DNA of 64,000 bases. Source: Brachypterus glaber. Its lineage: Eukaryota; Arthropoda; Insecta; Coleoptera; Kateretidae. Positions 1-11,540 of this stretch are shown here, one piece after another. Location of the stretch: positions 23,586,674 to 23,650,673 of the forward strand of contig OY294048.1 in assembly GCA_958510825.1 (NCBI GenBank), read 5' to 3'. Every line of letters starts with the position of its first letter. Within the stretch, counting starts at the first letter, position 1. Below the pieces are notes generated by a model. It was given only the letters and a program-made list of their open reading frames with translations. It searched no databases and was not told the DNA's origin. The position numbers and the translations under genes were made by a program.

Positions 1-1740
1 AAAATTTTAGAAAATTGATTAATAACCGAAATAGGTCTGTAGTTAGTGGGTTTCGTTTTATCGCCGGATTTGTGTATTGGGGTGACGACAGATTCCTTCC
101 ACTGTGTCGGAATTTTTCCACTGGAAAAAGTGAGATTTATTATGTGAACTAGAGGTCTCGCAAAATACTCATGAAATCTTTTAATAATTGATGCAGACAC
201 CCCATCTAGCCCCGGTGATGAATTATTTTTTAGATTTGAGATATGTATTATTAATTCATTTTCGTTAACAGGAGACACAAAAAATGATTCACCTATTCTC
301 TCATCAAGCGACTCAGAAATGCCTTTTTTGTCAATTTTTTCCGCCATTTTCTTGCCTATATTTGTAAAAAAATTATTTATAAAGTTAGCCTTATCCTTTA
401 CGTTTACTATTTTTTCCCCTTCTTCATTTATTAAAATATTTATTGATTGTTGTTTCTTTTTTTTTTAATATTACAAGCGTTATTTATTGTTTGCCAAAGT
501 TTTTTACAATTATTTTTACAATTTTCTATTTTATTTTTGTAGAAGTTGTCCTTTGTAGTTCTAAGTAGCGTCTTTAAATTATTTCTATACTGTATGTATC
601 TAATTTTATTTTCAATGCATGGATTTTTTAAGAACACTCTTTTTGAGTTATCGCGTTGCCTTATTGATGTTATAAGCCCAGTGGTTATCCATTCCTTCAG
701 TTTTTTATTTTTGTTATTAATGTTTATTATTTTAGTAGAACTATCTATATATTTTTTTAATTTATTCATAATATTATCGTAAGCAATTTCTGAGTCGATT
801 GATAAGAAAACATCATCCCATGTCTCATCTTGTAAATATTTTTGTAAAACTTCAAAATCTATTTTGTTTTTTATATCTTGTTTGGTATTTATATCTGTAT
901 TTAAGTTGTTTTGTTGTTTAATAGTTAATAAGGGAGAGTTGTGATCAGTTAGAGAATTATTATAGATCATACCTGTAATATCTATTTTGTTTTTTATTGC
1001 CGAATCGCTAATCCTAATAAAAATATGATCTAGAATACTATTTTTAGACTTCGTTACCCTTGTTGGTTGGTTTATGTAAGATATAAATCCAAGATGGGAC
1101 ATGGTACATATGTAATCATTTACATCATTATCTATGTAATTAAGTAAATCATAATTTATATCCCCTAGAAAAATTTCAATTTTTTCATTGTTAAGATTTT
1201 GATAATAATTATTTATATCTGTAATAAAAGTTTGTCTGTCTGACCCGTATGCACGATATGTTCCCGTAATACCTATATTTATGTTTAAATCAGGCACAGT
1301 TACATTGGCCCTTAATAAGTTTGTTTGTGTTTGTGGACTAATTATAACATTAGCATTTAGTCTATTATTTATGTATATTATAAATCCGTCATTCTGATTA
1401 AAGCGTGAGTTGTTGTAGTGCAAAGAAAAATTATCAATATTATATATATATATATATATCAATGTTTTCAATGTTCCATGTTTCGGATAATGCTATAATA
1501 TCAAGATTTTCAGGTTTAAAGGCCTGTAAATAAACTAAAAATTCTTCAAAATTCCTATTTATACTACGTATGTTAAAATGCAGAAAATTTAAAATTCGCT
1601 TACCATTTATTTGTTGTAAACAGTCCTCGATATTATTGCAAATAATTGTATTTAATTCTTCGTTCTCCTCTATATCACTAGAAAACTCTAAACTTCCTAT
1701 TTTGGTATACAAATATGCACAATTTTTTTTTTATGTACAC
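1..1740 (-). pseudogene. LINE family A copy 1: endonuclease and start of reverse transcriptase
   Basis: This is ORF2 of a non-LTR retrotransposon of the CR1/Jockey group, read on the minus strand and cut off by the window edge. The N-terminal part (1712 down to about 1440) starts the APE-type endonuclease with HFNIRSINRNFEEF and LSETWN. The next frame (1471-440) carries FLGDINYDLL, an NQPTRV...LDHIFIR stretch and TDHNSPLL, which are the Asp and SDH-like endonuclease motifs. The frame breaks at an AT-dinucleotide run near 1441-1458 and again at an A run near 461-470. Coding then resumes to position 1 with an SPGLDGVSASIIK stretch and NYRPIS, the opening of the RT fingers. No ORF1 is seen, so the copy is 5'-truncated near 1740. 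It is closely related in protein to the copy at 10553-14779. Confidence 0.88.
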
Positions 1741-1940
1741 TAGGTTATAAACGCTAAATTTAGCTAAATAAAATATAATTTTGCTCCATAATTAAGTAGT
1801 AAATTTTTCTAAATCGTATTCGGAGTTTATTATAACCTTTTTATTGTTTATAAGTAAGATTACACTACCTTTATTTGTCCAATAATAATATATATTTATT
1901 TGCAATTAACTAATAAACATACTTGTTTTAGTGCAACAAA

Positions 1941-4822
1941 ATGATCAACTGTCAACATTGTGGAAAGTCCTTCACTCGTAAAGATAATCTTAAGAGGCAT
2001 GGAAATTGTAAAGAAGGTCTTCAGCTTTGTGAAGTTTGTTGTTCAGTTTAAAAATCTCCTAGTTCCTAACAAAGACATCAAAATAAATTCCATGGATTGA
2101 AACGAACTGCAAGTGTTCCAATTAAGATCTCTGCTGCAAAACAACTATGTTTGAGAGGTAAACAAATCAGTTTAAATCGTAAGATTTTTCAATTTATAAT
2201 ACTTCTTTTAGCGCCCTCAACTTCAGCCACATCATACTGTTCAGTTTGTCATATTCACGTAAGGAAAAATACACTTGCTGGACATAAAAAATCATTTTCT
2301 TATCGAGATAAATGTTGCAAATTTTTTTTAAGAAGGGATTGAGATTATTCAATCTGCATTTCAATATAGACTTGTAAGTTTTCGATTGAAATCAGCGGAA
2401 AATCTTGGTGTTGATATAAACAAAAATTCTAAATTCATTTCATGGTAGTTCGATTGACTCAAACCTATTTAAAAAATGAAAAGTCCTTAAAAATAAATAA
2501 GGAGCTATTTGGATCTTACGTTTTACAAACAAAGAGAAACATGAAATTAAATCTTTCAATACAAAATTTAAAGTTGTGAATGAAGCAACCAATCTTGAAG
2601 AGGTCTATAGAGAATTATGTCAAACTGTTGAAACAAAATCTAAGGAATTTTCGTAAAAAGATAGTAGTAAGTTTAACCACTCTTCTATCCCTAAATCTTC
2701 CCGACAGTAACGATTTTAAAATTAATATATTAGGAAACAATGTACCAGCACATTGGTAAAATTTCAAGACCATGATAAAAAACTCAAGGTTCGCTGGTAT
2801 ACGCTGATTTTGAAACTACCCTAAAACCTATAGATAGCTGCACGCCAACTCCAGAAAAATCATATACCTTACAAACTCATATTAATATCCCATACTTTTA
2901 CGCTTATTATATTAAATGTGATTTTGGAGAAAATTTTATCCAATCGTTAGAAACAGACTGTATAAACATTTTTGAAAAATATTTACGAAGTATTGTTCCT
3001 ATTAAACAATTAACTGAAGTGGAAGAACTAAATTTTAAAAATACCAAAAATTGCCATATTTGCGAAAAAGAGTTTGATGAAGAGAGCGTAAAACTACGGA
3101 AACTGTCATTTAACTGGTAACTTTAGGGGCGCGACTCATTCAATTTGTAATTTAAATTTTAAAATTCCACAATTTATACCAGTACTGTTTCATAATTTAA
3201 GTGGGTTTGATATTCATATGTTTATAAAAGAGTTGGCGCAAAATGAGGCAAATATTGAGGTTATACCTCAAAATGAAGAAAAATATATTTCCTTCGCGAG
3301 AAATATACCCATTACACTTAATAGTGCTGATGGAAAAACTATAACTGAAAATTTAAAAATCAGGTTTTTAAATAGTTTTAAGTCCTTTTCGGGTAGTTTG
3401 GATAAACTGAGCCAAAGTTTAAAATCCGATCAATGTTACGAAGTAAAAAAATACTTTCCTAATAATGATCAATTTGAACTGATTCGTCAAAAAGGTTTTT
3501 CCCCTATTCATATATAAATTCCTATTCAAAATTAAATGATACCAAGCTTCCTTCAAAACGAACTCAGAAATGAAAATATAACAGATAAGGATTATCAGTG
3601 GGCTTGGAAGGTGTGGAATTTATTTAAATGTAAAACTTTGGGCGAATATTCCGATATTTATCTAAAATCCGATGTTCTTCTGCTAGCCGACATATTTGAG
3701 AACTTCAGATCTGTATGTTTGGACATATATCAGTTGGACCCAGCAAATTTTTATACATCTCCAGGTCTTTCTTGGAGTGCAATGTTAAAAAAAAACTAAA
3801 GTAGAGTTAGAACTTTTGACAGATATCGATATGCTTCATTTTCTTAAAAAGGGGTGGCTTGAGCCAGTGTAGTATCAGAAAAGCAGTAGCAAATAATCAG
3901 TTAATGTCTACCTATGATCCGTCAAAACCAACATCTTTTATCACCTACCTGGATGCTACAAATTTATACGGAGCAGCCATGTCACAATTTCTTCCAGTTA
4001 ATAATTTTCAATGGTTGAATGAAGCAAAAATTAAGAATTTTTATGTAAATAAAATCAGCGAAACAAACGAATCTTGTTATATTTTAGAAGTTGACTTGGA
4101 ATATCCTAAACATTTACATAACCTTGACAATGAACTACCCTTTTGTCCAGAATCTAAAGTTGTTTCTGAATCTAAAATTCCAAAGTTAATTGCGAATCTA
4201 GAAACCAAATCACGATATATTTTACATTATAGAAACCTCAAACAAGCTCTAGCACATGGACTTAGGCTTACCAAAATTCACAGGATTTTGAGTTTCAGTC
4301 ACCATGGCTAAAGCAATATATAACTTTAACACTAAAATGCGCAATAATGCTAAATCCAAATTTGAAAAGGATTTTTTTAAATTAATGTTCAATTCAGTGT
4401 TTGGAAAAACTATGGAAAATGTAGACAAAAGGGTTAATGTTAAACTAATTACTCATTGGAAAAATATCGGTAAAAAATTAGGTGTCGAGGCTCTAATTGC
4501 CAAGCCAAATTTTAAAGACTTAAAATTTTTTTCGGAAAACTTTGTAGCAATACAAATGAATCGTCTTAAAGTTTTATACAACGAACCTGTCTATATTGGT
4601 TTTTGTATTTTGGATTTAGCAAAAACGTTTATTTATGACTTTTACTACAACTACATTAAATCCAAATATGAGGATAAGGCCATTTTACTTTACACTGACA
4701 CTGACTCGCTCCTACTGAAAAAAGCTAAGGGCATACCGGATACGGTTTCGAAAAAAGACTTATCTAAAGACGATTACAAATTAGTAGTGGAGACGGAAGG
4801 GGAAAAATGTTTCGTGAAATAA
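1941..4822 (+). pseudogene. Polinton/Maverick-type DNA polymerase B, N-terminal and central part, decayed
   Basis: These are remnants of a protein-primed family B DNA polymerase (DNA_pol_B_2 type) as encoded by Polinton/Maverick elements and related viruses. In order: a C2H2 finger at 1941-2050 (CQHCGKSFTRKDNLKRHGNC); a second finger-like stretch near 2240-2300; an exonuclease motif beginning YADFETT near 2800; a CHIC...CNLN knuckle near 3050-3150; an exonuclease II-like stretch near 3190-3220; a polymerase motif YLDATNLYGAA at 3946-3978; FNSVFGKTMENV near 4390; and the catalytic YTDTDSLLL at about 4690-4720. Many stops and frameshifts separate these blocks. A LINE tail interrupts the gene and its last segment lies at 5958-6110. 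No integrase, protease or capsid gene of a full Polinton is visible nearby, so this may be an isolated fragment. Confidence 0.85.
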
Positions 4823-4865
4823 AAACTTTTCGGTCACAGCGGTGTTCTGTGCTCAATCCTGGGAA

Positions 4866-5958
4866 GAAACCTATAGCTGAGAAAGGCATGAAAAAAATTA
4901 AGGACTGGATGGATAGTCTAAATGTTAGTAAAACGAAATTCATTACTTTTAGTTTAACAAACGCTGGACAGCCAGAAAATGAAAACTTTAAAATACACTC
5001 TGATAATTGCAACGTAAGTTGTGACTGTCCACAAATTAATAGAGTCGAATCAATAAGATATCTTGGAGTTTTAATAGATCAAAACTTAAAATGGAAAGCA
5101 CATATTAAGCAACTGACATTTAGACTGAGAAGACTGTTACCGCAATTTTATATTTTAAGAGGTTTCCTTAACAGAAATAATCTTTTATTAATTTATGACG
5201 CTTTGGCTGAGTCCGTATTACGCTACTGCATATTGGTTTGGGGTAATGCGCTTGATAATACTCTTAAGGGTTTAGAAGTAACACAAAACTTTTTATTAAA
5301 AATTATCTTTTTGAAAAAATCCACATTTTCCACAGAACTCCTCTATACTCATCAACTTCAAATTAAAAAACTCTTTATTTTTCAATTATGCTTGTGGATG
5401 TTTAAGTGTATTAATAATTTTAACACTCCTAAATATCAATACTCTACACGACTGATGATGGTCTTCAAAAAAGTATGTTTTTTTATGGACCTAAATGGTT
5501 TAACATAATACCAAAAAAATTTAAAAATTTAAAAAATAATCCACGTAAATATGAGCTTAAAAAATATATTATACGAACTGACATAAAAATATTTTACAAT
5601 TTATTAGTTTAATGTGTTCCTAAGCCGTCCCTGTATTATAAATTCCCAGTCACAGTTTTCTTGTTTATTGCATTTGCTTTAAAATGTTTTTTCGCCGGTG
5701 TTATTGAACTTTGCGTATCGAAATTCTGTACTACATATATAAAATGTACATTTCTTTTTTACTTTAAATTTTTTATACTGTATTCACTTTTTTGTTATTG
5801 TTATCTAAAACTTACATTGTCATCCTTTAAAAGAAATAATCTATGTATAATAATAAATTTTCCGCAGCACAAACCTTCCGGTTTAGGCGGATTCACATTT
5901 ATAAATATATAAAAATTGTAAATTTAAATAAATAAATAAATAAATAAAAATAAATAAA
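4866..5958 (+). mobile_element. LINE family A copy 2: 5'-truncated 3' end with (AAAT)n tail, inserted in the polymerase
   Basis: The open frame to 5508 encodes the region downstream of the RT catalytic core: a KDWMDSLNVSKTKFITFSL stretch, a cysteine cluster (CDCPQINR), YLGVLIDQNLKWKAHI and ILVWGNALDNTLKGLEVTQ. This aligns with residues of the copy at 12656-14284. The 3' UTR ends with a short TTTAGGCGGAT block near 5884, also found at 14753, followed by an AAAT-repeat tail at 5928-5958. The left boundary lies somewhere between 4823 and 4875. The fragment is flanked on both sides by pieces of the same polymerase gene, so it is an insertion. Confidence 0.83.
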
Positions 5959-6110
5959 TGAAAAAAAAACATTTACATACCGTATATGTGGAGCTGAAAA
6001 ATAAAGTGGCTCTTTCATATGCGGATGATAAGCGATTTATTATCCCGGATACTGAAAAAACACTAGCTTGGGGACACCATGATATAGAGTTATTTAAAAA
6101 AATTAAATGA
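5958..6110 (+). pseudogene. C-terminal end of the DNA polymerase B, beyond the LINE insertion
   Basis: The frame read from about 5964 gives YVELKNKVALSYADDKRF and then PDTEKTLAWGHHDIE before a stop at 6108-6110. The ALSYADDKR...LAWGH ending is the typical C-terminus of Polinton-type polymerase B proteins. It belongs to the pseudogene starting at 1941. Some sequence between its last upstream codons at 4822 and this block is missing. Confidence 0.75.
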
Positions 6111-6797
6111 TTTAAAAATAAACATTGAAGAGTATGAAGCGAAACTGAAAATGTTTTCCACATTTTCTAAGCTAAGTTTAAAAGAAAACAACATGTCCAG
6201 TTTCAGAAAAAAATAATAATAATTTGTATTTAAATAAAAAAATAAATGATAATTAATAAATTTAGTTTGTAATATTTTGACTTTTTCAATCAACAATTTT
6301 ATTTTGACTTTAAATCAAAAATTTTATTTTTAAGTAGCATGCAAAGTCGAATTTTACATTCTAGAACTCTACTCAAAGTACGACTAGCTGCTTTTACCCT
6401 TCTTTGAAAATAAAATCTATCTCGGGCATCTTGTTCCCAATCCACCCATTCTTCCCAATGGGAAATAATAGGTAATTGTAATGGGAACAAACTTCACTCT
6501 TTGCATAACTACTAATTTTCAACTTTAACTAAACCCGAACAGAACCAAAAAAACACATTTAAGCCCCCTTTCCTCCTCCCCTGGAAAAAACTTTATTTAA
6601 ATTATATTCGTCAGACCCTGGAAAAACTTTTGGACTGCCCCCGTAGACACGGGCCAGAGCTGAAAACTGGCGGAAAAGTGACGTCATCCCGTATCCCGTA
6701 ATGTAAAAATTCCCCGTATAGCTTTTCGGCTGCCTCCTGTAACAAATGGGAGGCGGAGTGAGCCAGAGCTGTCACAAACACACTACTGATTAGTAAT
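6111..6797. other. Non-coding stretch downstream of the polymerase
   Basis: No convincing gene. A 63-codon minus frame at 6299-6490 contains HWEEWVDWEQDARDRFYFQR, which I do not recognise; it could be a leftover of a Polinton-associated ORF or chance. The stretch 6600-6780 is GC-richer than its surroundings and includes two similar GGCCAGAGCT / GAGCCAGAGCT words. Confidence 0.4.
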
Positions 6798-7232
6798 GGA
6801 AATTAGTAGAATTGATTTTATTATGTAATTTCACATATTTAGAAATTGGGAACTCCTATTTATTGGTAATTCTACTTTTATTATTGGGTTTGGTTTATTT
6901 TACTTACTTATTTTTATTTGTTGGAAGATTTAATAATAAGGCTTTAAGCTACTAGAAACTGGGAATCTCTTTTAGTTGAGTTTTAATTTATTTGTAATTT
7001 AAATAATTTTTATCTTTTTTTAGGAAACTTTTTCGCTCTGGAAATTAGTAGAATTGATTTTATTATGTAATTTCACATATTTAGAAATTGGGAACTCCTA
7101 TTTATTGGTAATTCTACTTTTATTATTGGGCTTGATTTATTTTACTTACTAATTTTGTTTATTGGAAGATTTTATAATAAGACTTTGAGCTACTAGAAAC
7201 TGGGAATCTCTTTTAGTTGAGTTTTATTATGA
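6798..7232 (+). repeat. Two direct copies of a ~190-bp unit, 242 bp apart
   Basis: The unit starting GGAAATTAGTAGAATTGATT at 6798 recurs at 7040 in the same orientation and is nearly identical for about 190 bases, up to the CTCTTTTAGTTGAGTTTT block. No ORF is present. It may be part of the repeat that continues at 7326. Confidence 0.85.
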
Positions 7233-7325
7233 ATTTTAAATGAAACATGAATTGTATAGTGAATTTGGTTGGTCGTTTCCTTTTAGTTTAAAGGATTTTG
7301 TTTTAATTTATTTGAATAATTTCTA

Positions 7326-7862
7326 GGGTAATTCCAGCAAATCCTGACATGGCCGGCTTAAAATAAAATACAGATTATTATTAGCATTTATAGCCATAAT
7401 GGTAGCTTATGAAATGAATTTTCTGGTAGTAGCAATTTCATAGTCATCAAGGTGGCTGTTTCTTAAATAATTACAGTTTTATTTAGAGGTACGTGGTACG
7501 AAGACAATTCACTCCGTATTTGGCGTCAATTAACAACGCAAAAACTGTGGTTTAAACTGTGTTTTTTTTAAACTAACTATTTTTGTATTATAGATTATTT
7601 TATATATTTTCGTTGACTATACATTTTAGACGGTAAGTATACGATTTATTATTATTTTTTCTTGAAATTCTAAAAATCATCAAAAAAATGTAACGTAAGC
7701 AACAAAAAAGTATATTTTTTTGTTTTTTGACTTAATTTTTTACTTAATACTACTTTTAGATTATCTTAATTTAGTGTAATTTTTACTTAATTATGTAATT
7801 ATTTTATTTAATTTAATTTTCTATTCTCTAAAAAAAAAGTGTTAACTTTGTAACGTAAGCAA
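7326..7862 (+). repeat. Dispersed 537-bp repeat, copy 1
   Basis: This starts GGGTAATTCCAGCAAATC and ends TTTGTAACGTAAGCAA. A second copy in the same orientation and of the same length lies at 30308-30844, with scattered substitutions. The TGTAACGTAAGCAA word occurs twice inside each copy (about 7689 and at the end). There is no ORF, no clear terminal inverted repeat and no obvious target duplication, so the transposon class is unknown. Confidence 0.85.
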
Positions 7863-7965
7863 CGCGTAATATTAAGGATCGCCTATTACTTTGTTGTTAA
7901 ACTTGGATTTGCTTTAATAATTCCATAATTCCACGAATTATTAAAAAAAATAAACAAACCGAAGC

Positions 7966-8640
7966 TCCGTGGTCCAATTCTGAAAAAAAGTTGGTCAAAA
8001 CCTCATTTGCTTATTTTTGAGTGGTTTGGATCACCCATGTGTTATGAAAGAAACACATAAACAGAAATATTATTTAATGCACAGTGGGTTAAATGTCATA
8101 AAACATAAAGAAGCCAGAGTGTATTTGTCGGTTTGGTCATTGTGGAATTCGACAAATTATTAAAAATTAAAAAAACTGACTCACTATGGTCCGAATTCGG
8201 ATAAAAGTGGTCAATTTTTTATAGCATTTTTAATGTCCGCTTAAGTATGGCAATATAAAAACCATGATTTACCGCACCGTGGCCATAACATAGATTTTAC
8301 ATTTTTAAGCAGTTTTTTGCTCCAGTTCAATAAAATTATATAAAAATTAAGGCTAACGAATTAGGAAAAAAGTGGTCAAAACTCTTTGTGTGTTATGGCA
8401 TTTTTCATGTCTGCTTGAATATAGCAATATAAAAATTAAGATGATTTACCGCACAGTGGTCATAACATAGTGTTTTACATTTTTAAGCATGTTGTGCCCC
8501 AGAGTTCAATAAAATTATTTAAAACTGAAGGATAACGCACTATGGTCCGAATTAGAAAAAGTGGTCAAAACTTTTTTTTGTGTGTTATAGTATTTTTCAT
8601 GTCTGCTTGAGTATGGCAACATAAAAAATAAGCACGGTTC
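7966..8640 (+). repeat. Degenerate tandem array of ~180-bp units with CACNRTG words
   Basis: Units begin near 7966, 8178, 8352 and 8533 with GGTCCRAATT followed by AAAGTGGTCAA, and each contains TTCATGTCTGCTTGA-like and TTCAATAAAATTAT-like blocks. CACTATGGTCC, CACCGTGGCC and CACAGTGGTC recur. A related CCGCACAGTGGTCC word occurs alone at 22531-22545. No coding potential. Confidence 0.7.
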
Positions 8641-9002
8641 GCAAAAAAGGTCAAATAAAATAAAAAATTGCCCAAGAACTTTGAAAATAAAATTTGATTC
8701 CTGGCCCTTTCCTTAAATAGGAAAAGCAAAAATTAAAAAATTTCAACGACAAATTTTTTTTTATCGCACTTTTTTGTTTTGAGTATTATAAAATAGATAC
8801 ACGCTGATTTATAATTTTCCCAATTCACCAATTTTTGCTACAGTTTACTTTTTTCTGCTTAAACTTTTTACCTGTAACTCAAAAATTAAATTTTAAATAA
8901 TATCTAACAGATAGGACCCCCTTGGGGTGCCTTAAAGAGGACGAAAGCCTAAATTTTTAAATTTTCCTGGGTTTATCTTGTATGCTCTATTTATATACCA
9001 AT
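8641..9002. other. AT-rich stretch without a recognised feature
   Basis: No ORF, repeat unit or RNA gene could be recognised between the tandem array and the fold-back element that starts at 9003. Confidence 0.5.
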
Positions 9003-9196
9003 ATAAGCTATTCTAGTAGTATATTAAATATTTTTTTTTAAATAGGGGGGTTTGGGAGGTCTCGAGCCAATTTTCAGATTTTTTCTTAGAATTTTAATGT
9101 ACAAAAAATATTATAATATTATAAATATTTTCTAGATATTGTAAAAGAGTGTTTAAAATGTCGGTTTGGGGGTTAATTATTATATAATATATAATA

Positions 9197-9610
9197 ATTT
9201 TCTGGTTTGTAAAAAAACTCGGATTTTTTGGCAGGTTTTAATGCGTCACTTTATTATATGGCTAACGTTTCTCCCCTCTTTGGGGGCTTTATCAAAGCTA
9301 AAAATTATGTGAGCGTAGTTATATATATTATAAACTTGAACATTATGGAAAAGGAACCTTTTACAACATAAAAATAAATAAATATTACATTACAATATAA
9401 AAATTTTTATATTGTAATGTAATATTTATTTATTTTTATGTTGTAAAAGGTTCCTTTTCCATAATGTTCAAGTTTATAATATATATAACTACGCTCACAT
9501 AATTTTTAGCTTTGATAAAGCCCCCAAAGAGGGGAGAAACGTTAGCCATATAATAAAGTGACGCATTAAAACCTGCCAAAAAATCCGAGTTTTTTTACAA
9601 ACCAGAAAAT
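9197..9610. repeat. Near-perfect ~205-bp-arm palindrome with virtually no spacer
   Basis: The sequence from ATTTTCTGGTTTGT at 9197 is repeated as its reverse complement up to 9610, with only small indels, and turns at CAATATAAAAATTTTTATATTG near 9405. Such an arm pair can form a cruciform or, if transcribed, a long hairpin RNA. Confidence 0.9.
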
Positions 9611-10095
9611 TACATTCAAAGTTTGGCAACCTATATGGTATTTACCTACAATATATAATAATTAATATTTAATAGTAATTATATATGAAAAATTTAAAAA
9701 TTCAATAATATTTTATAACAACTCCTATATATAATTACTATTAAATATTAATTATTATTTTTTTAATGTTATAGTCCAAAAGTCCAAACCCAGCTTTAGA
9801 AAATAAAATATTTTTGCTTTTATTTTTTCTGTACTTTTATATTTCAATTTTGTTTGATACAAAATATAATTTCCACTCATTACTTTGCTTTTAATTTATT
9901 GCCTTTCCTCTGGAATTAAAAAAACCCTTCAAACCTTTCAAAAAAAAAATAGATTTGTAAAGTAAGTTTTTTCTTTTTCTTCCCGAAGTCTGATATCTCT
10001 TCTTTAAGCCGAAAGTAGAGATTTTAAAGTTTTAGGCATAATGCATTATATAAATATTATGTACGTAATTATGTATGTATAATTATTAGATATAG

Positions 10096-10252
10096 TAAGT
10101 CTCTTATAACCCTATTGAAAATGACGGGTCTGCGCGGGTATAATGTTGCATAGACCGGACTTGAGCGGGTGAATTTCATCCGCTCAAGTCCGGTTTATGC
10201 ACCATTTATACCCGCCCAGACCCGTCATTTTCAGCAAGGAAGAGACTTCTTT
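10096..10252. repeat. GC-rich hairpin (~50-bp arms) inside the fold-back element
   Basis: The arms AAAATGACGGGTCTG...GACCGGACTTGAGCGG and their reverse complement face each other around 10175. They extend outward to AAGTCTCTT / AAGAGACTT with small internal loops. It is far more GC-rich than its surroundings, so it is probably a separate nested palindromic MITE. Confidence 0.8.
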
Positions 10253-10706
10253 AACAACTTTCAGGAGAAATATAAACCAAATTTGGCACGTACGCGTACA
10301 TAATAATATTATTATTATATATCTTTTTTATATTAATATATAATAATAATATATAATATAATATATAATAATATATATTATATAATAATTAACCCCCAAA
10401 CCGACATTTTAAATACTCTTTTAAAATATCTAGAAAATATTTATAATATTATAATATTTTTTGTACATTAAAATTCTAAAAAAAAATCTGAAAATTGGCT
10501 CGAGACCCCCCAAACCCCCCAAAATATTTAATATACTACTAGAATAGCTTATCCTTCTTTTCATGTACAGATGGCGCTGGTAGAGTAGCAACATTCTGCT
10601 GAAGTGTCCTGCTAAAATAACAATTTTAATAGTGTAATAAGTGTAATTAATACAAAATCTATTGCTTAAAGTATTGTATAAGTTGTTTGTGATCAAGTTC
10701 ATCAAA

Positions 10707-11387
10707 ATGTCCCAGAGAATTACAAGGAAAACTAAGATGGCAAGTAGCGAACCTGAAATTGACTCCCGCGTAAATCTTATCAACAATAAATTAACACAAG
10801 GCATGAATTCTTTACGTGACGAATTATCCGATTTGAAAAATAAGGGCTCGAATATGAATCTAGACCCTCTTTTAAACAAAATTGATTAATTTGAGATCAC
10901 TATCAAGGATGCACTAGATGATCTGAAAACTGAAATTCAAAGTATAAAAAACAAACAAGACCAATTTATAGAGTCATATCATAAAAATATTTACTCAAAT
11001 AACTTAATTTTCTATGGTATTAATAATGCAACAAATGAAAATCTCCCAAAAGCCGTTTGTGACGTCCTGATAAAATATAAGATTATGGATAACCCCACAA
11101 CCGCAAATATCAATTACTGCTACCGAATGAATGCAAAAAATAAGGAGAAAAAAAGCAATACAATTGTCAATCGCTGGGTACGGGATCTTGTTTATAGTGA
11201 AAAGCGAAAATTAAAAGGTAGTTCCATTGTTATCGCAGAAATGCTAACAAAAATCAAAATGGACTTATTTTACGCAGTGCGAGAAAAATTTGGTGCCAAA
11301 GTGTGCTGGACATATAATGGGGACGTGTATTGTTCACATAATAACCAAAAAATAAAAATTAATAACATTGCTGATATAAGTGAGTAG
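10707..11387 (+). pseudogene. LINE A ORF1: coiled coil plus FP/L1-ORF1p-like nucleic-acid binding domain
   Basis: 226 codons in one frame from ATG at 10707 to the stop ending at 11387, broken only by TAA at 10887-10889. The N-terminal third is charged with heptad-like leucines (LINNKLTQGMNSLRDELSDL) and the next part repeats this (IKDALDDLKTEIQSIKNKQ), so a trimerising coiled coil is likely. The C-terminal half has NYCYRMN, SNTIVNRWVRDLVYSEKRKL and REKFGAKVCWTYNGDVY. That arrangement is seen in the Baculo_FP-like ORF1 proteins of insect LINEs, which bind the element RNA as chaperones. I infer the role from the family. Confidence 0.8.
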
Positions 11388-11540
11388 GCACAATGGAAGT
11401 TTGTTTTTTGTTTTTGTTTTTATTTTCAATTATTTACTAAAATATTTATGGACTCTTTAGCAAGTATGTTTATTTATAAATACATTTCTTTTTTTTCTTT
11501 CTTTATGATTAGTGTGGCTAAATAAATAAGTTTTATTTTT

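Larger units (their letters stand above)
9003..10552. mobile_element. Fold-back element with ~190-bp terminal inverted repeats
   Basis: The left arm (9003 to about 9195) starts ATAAGCTATTCTAGTAGT and contains GGAGGTCTCGAGCCAATTTT and ACCGACATTTTAA in complement. The right arm (about 10378-10552) is its reverse complement and ends ACTACTAGAATAGCTTAT. Inside are a second, tighter palindrome (9197-9610), a short inverted pair (9656-9685 / 9727-9757) and a hairpin (10096-10252). No transposase ORF is seen. No convincing target duplication could be defined. LINE family A sequence begins directly after the right arm. Confidence 0.8.

Noticed and set aside
6299..6490. 63-codon minus ORF with Trp-rich motif as a Polinton gene
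   Set aside because: It cannot be tied to any Polinton protein family by sight; kept only as a remark.
10430..10879. 149-codon minus-strand ORF
   Set aside because: It is the antisense of LINE A ORF1 joined to the fold-back arm; the plus-strand frame has the recognisable protein.
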